A stretch of 22,147 nt of DNA from positions 1 through 22,147 of the IMG/VR virus record IMGVR_UViG_3300004804_000034. The stretch is one strand, 5' to 3'. Shown one piece after another: positions 18,550-22,147 of the stretch. This stretch comes from a virus. Numbering within the stretch: the first letter of the stretch is position 1; every line of letters starts with the position of its first letter. The notes below the pieces were generated by a model. The model saw nothing but the letters and a program-made list of their open reading frames with translations, was not told where the DNA came from and did not search any database. The translations under genes and the position numbers were made by a program.

Positions 18550-20475
18550 ATGGCACCAGGAATAGCGCGGGATGTGAACCCGCAAGAATTAACAGGCTTA
18601 GAAGCTCCCAACGCGGAAATTCGTCACCTGTTAGAAGAACTGGGCGGCATCGACGTTACGGATGCCGCGTCGATGAATGCGCGGTCTGCGGTGTTTCAAG
18701 AGTTGGCTAAGCAACGCGCGTTTCCGTCGCTAGAGCCAATTTTGCCACTCGTGTTAAACTTGAACGGCAGGCCATACAGCACGGCCGACCATTACCCGTT
18801 CTCGCCGCTTTTTCGGTTGCTTATGCCGAAGAATCTGTGTTTGAAAACCGGTCGACAGGTTTCAAAATCGACGAGCCTTTCTGCACACGGCGTCATCGTC
18901 TCAAACTGCATTCCGTTTTTCAAAACGTTGTTTGTAACGCCGCTTTTTGAACAGATTCGGCGTTTCAGTAACAACTATGTGCGGCCGTTTATTGAGCAGT
19001 CACCGTTGAAGTCGCAATGGTCCGGCACAGACACTGAAAACAACGTGCTGCAGCGCAGTTTCAAGAACAAGTCAATCATGCTGTTCTCGTTTGCACTGCT
19101 TGACGCGGACCGCGTGCGCGGCGTGTCCAGTGACCGTGTCGTGCTTGACGAAATTCAAGACATGGATCCAGATCATATTCCAATTATCCAGGAAACCATG
19201 TCTTATTCGCGTTTTGCGCTTACTCATATGGCAGGAACGCCAAAATCTTTGGATAACCCTTTAGAGGGGTCTTATCGTCGCAGCAGCGGAGCCGAATGGT
19301 TTATTCCGTGTCAATCTTGTCGGCACTGGAACATCCCATCATTGGAGCACGATCTTGACGCGATGATCGGTCCATACAACATTCATATCAGCGAAAAGTA
19401 TCCTGGGACTGTGTGCGCAAAGTGTCGCAAACCTATTAATCCGCGGCAGGGCCGTTGGGTCCACCGGCATCCGGATCGCCGGTGGCAGTTTGCGGGTTAT
19501 CACGTGCCGCAAATGATTCTGCCGCTGCACTTCGCCGACGCTGAAAAATGGTCCACGTTGCTACTCAAGCGCGAAGGCTTCGGCAATATGACGCAGGCAC
19601 AATTTTACAACGAGGTGATGGGCGAAAGCATTGACGCGGGACAGAAGCTCATCTCAGAAACCGAGCTGCGCAACGCTTGTTTGCTGCCGTGGAAAAACGC
19701 TAAAGAACCCACGCCAGAGTGTGTTGAAAATCTTTCAAACTACAAACACCGCATGCTTGCAATCGACTGGGGCGGCGGCGGCGAAGCTGGTATTTCGTTT
19801 ACCGTACTTGCCGTGTTGGGTTTTCGCCACGACGGAACAATCGACGTGCTGTGGGCCAAAAAGCTGCTAATCGGCGGCGATCACTTAGCCGAAGCTGTCC
19901 AGTGCATGAAATACAGCAATTTGTTCAATTGCGACTTTGTAGCTCACGACTACACCGGCGCCGGCACAGTTCGCGAAACTGTGATGGTGCAGGCTGGTTT
20001 TAACTTGGATCGTGTGATGGCAATGCGGCTGGTCAGAAGCGCGGCACAAGATTTTTGCGTCTACAAAGCTCCGACTGTCATCAATCATCGGGCGCACTAT
20101 TCATTGGATAAAACCCGGTCGCTGCTGTACACCTGCCAAGCAATCAAACTCAAACAGGTCCGCTTTTTTGCATATGACTGGGAATCGCAGGATCAACCCG
20201 GACTGATTGCAGACTTTTTGGCGCTGACCGAAAACAAGCAAGACAGCCGGTCTGGTGGAGACATTTACACGATCACGCGCAATACGCTGCTGTCAGACGA
20301 CTTTGCGCAGGCTGTGAACCTGGGCTGCGCAGCGCTTTGGCACATCAACGACGCCGTACCGAACTTTGCAGAGTTAGCCGGCGTGGCCCGCCTGAGCAAC
20401 AAAATCATGGAAGCCGAAAGCCCCGAGCACTGGACCGACGACGACATGGGCGGGAAGTTTTTTGGCGGCTATTGA
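18550..20475 (+). CDS. Phage terminase large subunit
   Basis: The 641-aa protein is the ATPase-nuclease motor that packages phage DNA into proheads. Residues 101-108 (GRQVSKST) are the Walker A variant typical of terminases, with Ser in place of the usual Gly before Lys. VVLDEIQDM (197-205) is Walker B, with Asp200-Glu201. MAGTP (227-231) fits the coupling motif. A zinc-ribbon-like insert has CxxC at 254-257 and 289-292. The RNase H-like nuclease has Asp406 in LAIDWGGGGE, Asp467 in VAHDYTGAG, and a plausible third Asp in DDFAQAVNLG (583-592). It is the only plus-strand gene. AGGA lies 11 bases before the ATG, in the divergent small membrane gene. No small terminase subunit was identified. Confidence 0.95.
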   Translation: MAPGIARDVNPQELTGLEAPNAEIRHLLEELGGIDVTDAASMNARSAVFQELAKQRAFPSLEPILPLVLNLNGRPYSTADHYPFSPLFRLLMPKNLCLKTGRQVSKSTSLSAHGVIVSNCIPFFKTLFVTPLFEQIRRFSNNYVRPFIEQSPLKSQWSGTDTENNVLQRSFKNKSIMLFSFALLDADRVRGVSSDRVVLDEIQDMDPDHIPIIQETMSYSRFALTHMAGTPKSLDNPLEGSYRRSSGAEWFIPCQSCRHWNIPSLEHDLDAMIGPYNIHISEKYPGTVCAKCRKPINPRQGRWVHRHPDRRWQFAGYHVPQMILPLHFADAEKWSTLLLKREGFGNMTQAQFYNEVMGESIDAGQKLISETELRNACLLPWKNAKEPTPECVENLSNYKHRMLAIDWGGGGEAGISFTVLAVLGFRHDGTIDVLWAKKLLIGGDHLAEAVQCMKYSNLFNCDFVAHDYTGAGTVRETVMVQAGFNLDRVMAMRLVRSAAQDFCVYKAPTVINHRAHYSLDKTRSLLYTCQAIKLKQVRFFAYDWESQDQPGLIADFLALTENKQDSRSGGDIYTITRNTLLSDDFAQAVNLGCAALWHINDAVPNFAELAGVARLSNKIMEAESPEHWTDDDMGGKFFGGY

Positions 20476-20481
20476 TTCGCC

Positions 20482-20823
20482 TTACGAGTACCGCCAGCAA
20501 TAATCGCGCAGGTATTTGTTGAGCTCGAGGCTTTGCCCGAGCGGGCAATTTTGAATGATATCTACGGCTGCCTGGGCGGCCTGATGCAGCGCCGCCGCGG
20601 CGGTGGTGCAGTCCATGCTGCTGGCGTACAGTTCCCAGGCGCCGGCGCTAGTCGGTACGCGAACTGGCACGCCTTGCGCGGCGTGCTTTAGCAGGCCTTG
20701 AAACAAGCCATCTGGCTCCGTGTCAGACGCGCCGTACTGGCGATATTGCCGTTGGATAGCCTCAAAATTGCTAACGGCTTCGCGGAGTTGTGTGACGACA
20801 GTGTCAGCTGCGGCGGCTGTCAT
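20482..20823 (-). CDS. Helical hypothetical protein, 113 aa
   Basis: The protein (MTAAAADTVVTQLREAVSNFEAIQRQYRQYG...) is Ala-rich and helical, with SAGAWELYASSMDCTTAAAALHQAAQAAVDIIQ in the middle and LNKYLRDYCWRY at the end. The start overlaps the upstream gene as ATGA. The stop faces the terminase stop with six bases between. A possible degenerate AGATATCT relative (GAATGATATCTACGGC at 20553) lies within the gene. Function is unknown. Confidence 0.72.
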   Translation of the reverse strand: MTAAAADTVVTQLREAVSNFEAIQRQYRQYGASDTEPDGLFQGLLKHAAQGVPVRVPTSAGAWELYASSMDCTTAAAALHQAAQAAVDIIQNCPLGQSLELNKYLRDYCWRYS

Positions 20824-21149
20824 ACAACATTTGCCTCCTCAAAGTTTTCCTCGATTTTCAGCCGCGCAGCCACAAGCGCCGCCTCGAACTGCGCCCTGGC
20901 GCGGATTTTCCTGGCCACGGCATCGCGGAGCTGCGTCAGATACGCGGCGTACTCCGGATCCAGGTTCACGACCGCCTCAGCCGAGCTGGCGGAGTGCGGC
21001 TTGCCTGTCAGCGGGTTATCGCCGCTGTGCATGATACGCTCGATCGCGGCAAACTTGATGTTGGCGCGCATGTCCTCGAGCGTCATTTCGTCTTTCGTGG
21101 CCTGCGCCAGGATGTCTCCCGCGTCTACGATCTGCTTGGCGTAATCCAT
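20820..21149 (-). CDS. Phage hypothetical protein with TGKPHSASSAE motif, 109 aa
   Basis: AAGGA nine bases before the ATG at 21149 supports the start (MDYAKQIVDAGDILAQATKDEMTLEDM); a TTG one codon earlier is less likely. The segment GDNPLTGKPHSASSAEAVVNLDPEYAAYLTQLRDAVARKIRARAQFEAALVAAR resembles a phage-type helical protein in which a TGKp.Sa..Ae block precedes a long helix rich in Arg/Ala/Glu. I recall such proteins among phage early genes but cannot name the family. It is coupled to the preceding gene by TGATG. Confidence 0.78.
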   Translation of the reverse strand: MDYAKQIVDAGDILAQATKDEMTLEDMRANIKFAAIERIMHSGDNPLTGKPHSASSAEAVVNLDPEYAAYLTQLRDAVARKIRARAQFEAALVAARLKIEENFEEANVV

Positions 21150-21427
21150 CAATTGTTTTCCTTGTTAGCGGTTTTGGCTGTGTACTTACGAGGTACCGGC
21201 AATTCGTTGCCGGCACTATCAGAAATTATGGCGCAATAGGTCGGGCCATCGGCGTGAGTACCGAGCATCTCGTAATCATCCCAATCCAGGCACATAGCGT
21301 TGCCGATTGCTTCGCTTGGGCTTGAAGCCTCGACCTCAAATGTGCACTGGATCGGCGTCATTAGCTCGAGCGTGACCGTATAGGTCTGCAGTTTAGAGGT
21401 CTTCGTGGTTTTCCGGGAGCGGGCCAT
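21149..21427 (-). CDS. Small hypothetical protein, 92 aa
   Basis: After a basic start (MARSRKTTKTSK) the protein has strand-like LQTYTVTLELMTPIQCTFEVEASSPSEAIGNAMCLDWDDYEM, in which the ASSPSEAI helix is reminiscent of small phage proteins with a split beta-alpha-beta fold. The ATG at 21427 overlaps the upstream gene by 35 bases and has only a weak ribosome site, so the exact start is uncertain. Function is unknown. Confidence 0.66.
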   Translation of the reverse strand: MARSRKTTKTSKLQTYTVTLELMTPIQCTFEVEASSPSEAIGNAMCLDWDDYEMLGTHADGPTYCAIISDSAGNELPVPRKYTAKTANKENN

Positions 21428-21761
21428 TGAGATCTACCAAGAATTGCTTGGCGCCTTCAAGAAAGTTGAAATCTGCAATTGCCTGAGCAAGCGCGCAACC
21501 ATCGTCGCGCTTGTCAGGATTGAAACGGCCGTAAACGGTGTAGAAAATCGGCCCGACAGCAAGTTGCTCGTCAGTTGCTTCGTCTTCCGTTGAGACAACA
21601 GCAATTTCTGTGACGTCGGTACCGGGTATTAGAAATCTACGCACCGAGCGCAACTCGAAATGCGAAAATGCGCTGTTGGGATTGCTGTTAGGCACTGACA
21701 GATTGATCAACACAGGTTTGGTCAACGGACTGAACCTCCTCGCGAAAACGGACTTGCGCAT
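21393..21761 (-). CDS. Hypothetical protein, up to 122 aa
   Basis: The core (VPNSNPNSAFSHFELRSVRRFLIPGTDVTEIAVVSTEDEATDEQ) is beta-rich. ADFNFLEGAKQFLVDLNGP ends it. The given ATG has only GAG four bases upstream. A TTG at 21725 has an excellent AGGAGG nine bases upstream and would cut the overlap with the preceding gene from 74 to 38 bases, so a 110-aa product beginning MTKPVLINL is a strong alternative. No family is recognised. Confidence 0.66.
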   Translation of the reverse strand: MRKSVFARRFSPLTKPVLINLSVPNSNPNSAFSHFELRSVRRFLIPGTDVTEIAVVSTEDEATDEQLAVGPIFYTVYGRFNPDKRDDGCALAQAIADFNFLEGAKQFLVDLNGPLPENHEDL

Positions 21762-21981
21762 GCTGCTCTTGACGTGTCAGCAAACGCTTTGGGAACTTTT
21801 CTGGGTGACACATGTGGCAGCGCGCTCTGCGGCAGCCGCCGCATTTTAGTGTCTTGCGGAACAACCCAGTTGTCGGCATGTAATCTTCGCCGGACAGTCC
21901 GCGCAGGCTGGCGCCGCTGAGCTGTCGGTAGCGTTTGACGCGCTTTGCGATGATGTGCTGTTCTTCCTGGTAACGTTTCAC
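21688..21981 (-). CDS. Cys-rich small protein (CxxC...CHMCH), 97 aa, GTG start
   Basis: The start codon is GTG (21981). The middle LKCGGCRRARCHMCHPEKFPKRLLTRQEQHAQVRFREEV has four Cys in two CxxC-like pairs (CGGC, CHMC), a likely zinc ribbon, followed by a basic Lys/Arg-Thr-Arg-Gln-Glu helix. This order resembles a hypothetical family (C...C..CHg.K.pkr..Tr.E..A) that I recall from planctomycetes and actinobacteria. The first 15 codons lie in the terminal inverted repeat, so they are duplicated in mirror image at 22102-22147. Confidence 0.74.
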   Translation of the reverse strand: MKRYQEEQHIIAKRVKRYRQLSGASLRGLSGEDYMPTTGLFRKTLKCGGCRRARCHMCHPEKFPKRLLTRQEQHAQVRFREEVQSVDQTCVDQSVSA

Positions 21982-22147
21982 GTGTTTGCCTCACACAGTA
22001 AGACTTGTTTGCACCCACACTGTTGGGCAAGATGCAGCGCTGGCGCTGCATCTTGCCCAACAGTGTGGGTGCAAACAAGTCTTACTGTGTGAGGCAAACA
22101 CGTGAAACGTTACCAGGAAGAACAGCACATCATCGCAAAGCGCGTCA
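21936..22147. repeat. Perfect 105-base inverted repeat ending at the last base
   Basis: 21936-22040 and 22043-22147 are exact reverse complements around a 2-base centre (TG). Both arms contain the first 15 codons of the Cys-rich gene and its 60-base upstream region, so the plus strand carries an open mirror copy starting GTG at 22102 that runs off the window. The arm reaches the final base, so its full length cannot be judged. A hairpin genome end or an assembly fold-back would both give this. Confidence 0.9.

Noticed and set aside
1-22147. CRISPR array or tandem direct repeats
   Set aside because: No regularly spaced direct repeats were found; the only repeated elements are the dispersed AGATATCT motif, the hairpins and the short GCCGGTAGTGCC units inside the 1128-1661 gene.

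Overview
The window looks like part of a tailed double-stranded DNA phage (or prophage-like element). The evidence is a clear large terminase subunit (18550-20475, + strand), a short protein with a phage tail / tropism-determinant type N-terminal motif (12019-12303), and dense runs of small genes joined by ATGA or TAATG overlaps. Nearly everything except the terminase is on the minus strand, so the window is best read from high to low coordinates. Several proteins resemble families I know mainly from Planctomycetes and their mobile elements: two paralogous helix-turn-helix-like proteins, a Val/Pro-rich exported protein, a secreted HExxH protein, a DUF6745-like protein, and the Ycf46 / DUF2997 / DUF1257 trio. 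A planctomycete host is therefore my leading guess, but it is an inference from recalled family resemblance and was not tested by search.

Layout in transcription order of the minus strand. The right end (21936-22147) is a perfect 105-base-arm inverted repeat that folds back on the start of a CxxC-type small protein and runs to the last base. It is either a hairpin-type genome end or an assembly/amplification fold-back. Below it, 20482-21981 holds five overlapping small genes. The terminase is a single plus-strand gene, with its ATG abutting the ATG of a divergent small membrane protein (CATATG) and its stop 6 bases from the convergent neighbour. 16889-18549 contains small membrane proteins (holin or lysis candidates, unproven) and hypotheticals. 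15707-16812 encodes the two paralogous HTH-like proteins. 12381-15627 carries hypotheticals leading into DUF1257, DUF2997 and a Ycf46-like AAA+ ATPase. 9330-12303 has the tail-type protein, a helical protein, a left-handed beta-helix-like repeat protein and two small proteins. 8209-9269 encodes two exported proteins. 6007-8113 encodes the DUF6745-like protein and an HPEHG-motif protein. 2903-5918 is a train of ten small coupled genes ending just before an ADP-heptose epimerase (hldD). 1-1661 holds three more hypotheticals, the last running off the left end.

Three patterns are not explained by the genes. (1) The palindrome AGATATCT occurs six times within a longer shared motif, mostly at gene boundaries. 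(2) At six boundaries a hairpin sits 7-25 bases upstream of the next start codon, leaving no room for a promoter. (3) The Ycf46 trio, together with 11042-12010 and 6007-6579, has visibly more GC-rich coding sequence than its surroundings. The Ycf46-like ATPase with DUF2997 and DUF1257 is the best candidate for a poorly described system. No portal, capsid, polymerase, integrase, tRNA or CRISPR was seen.
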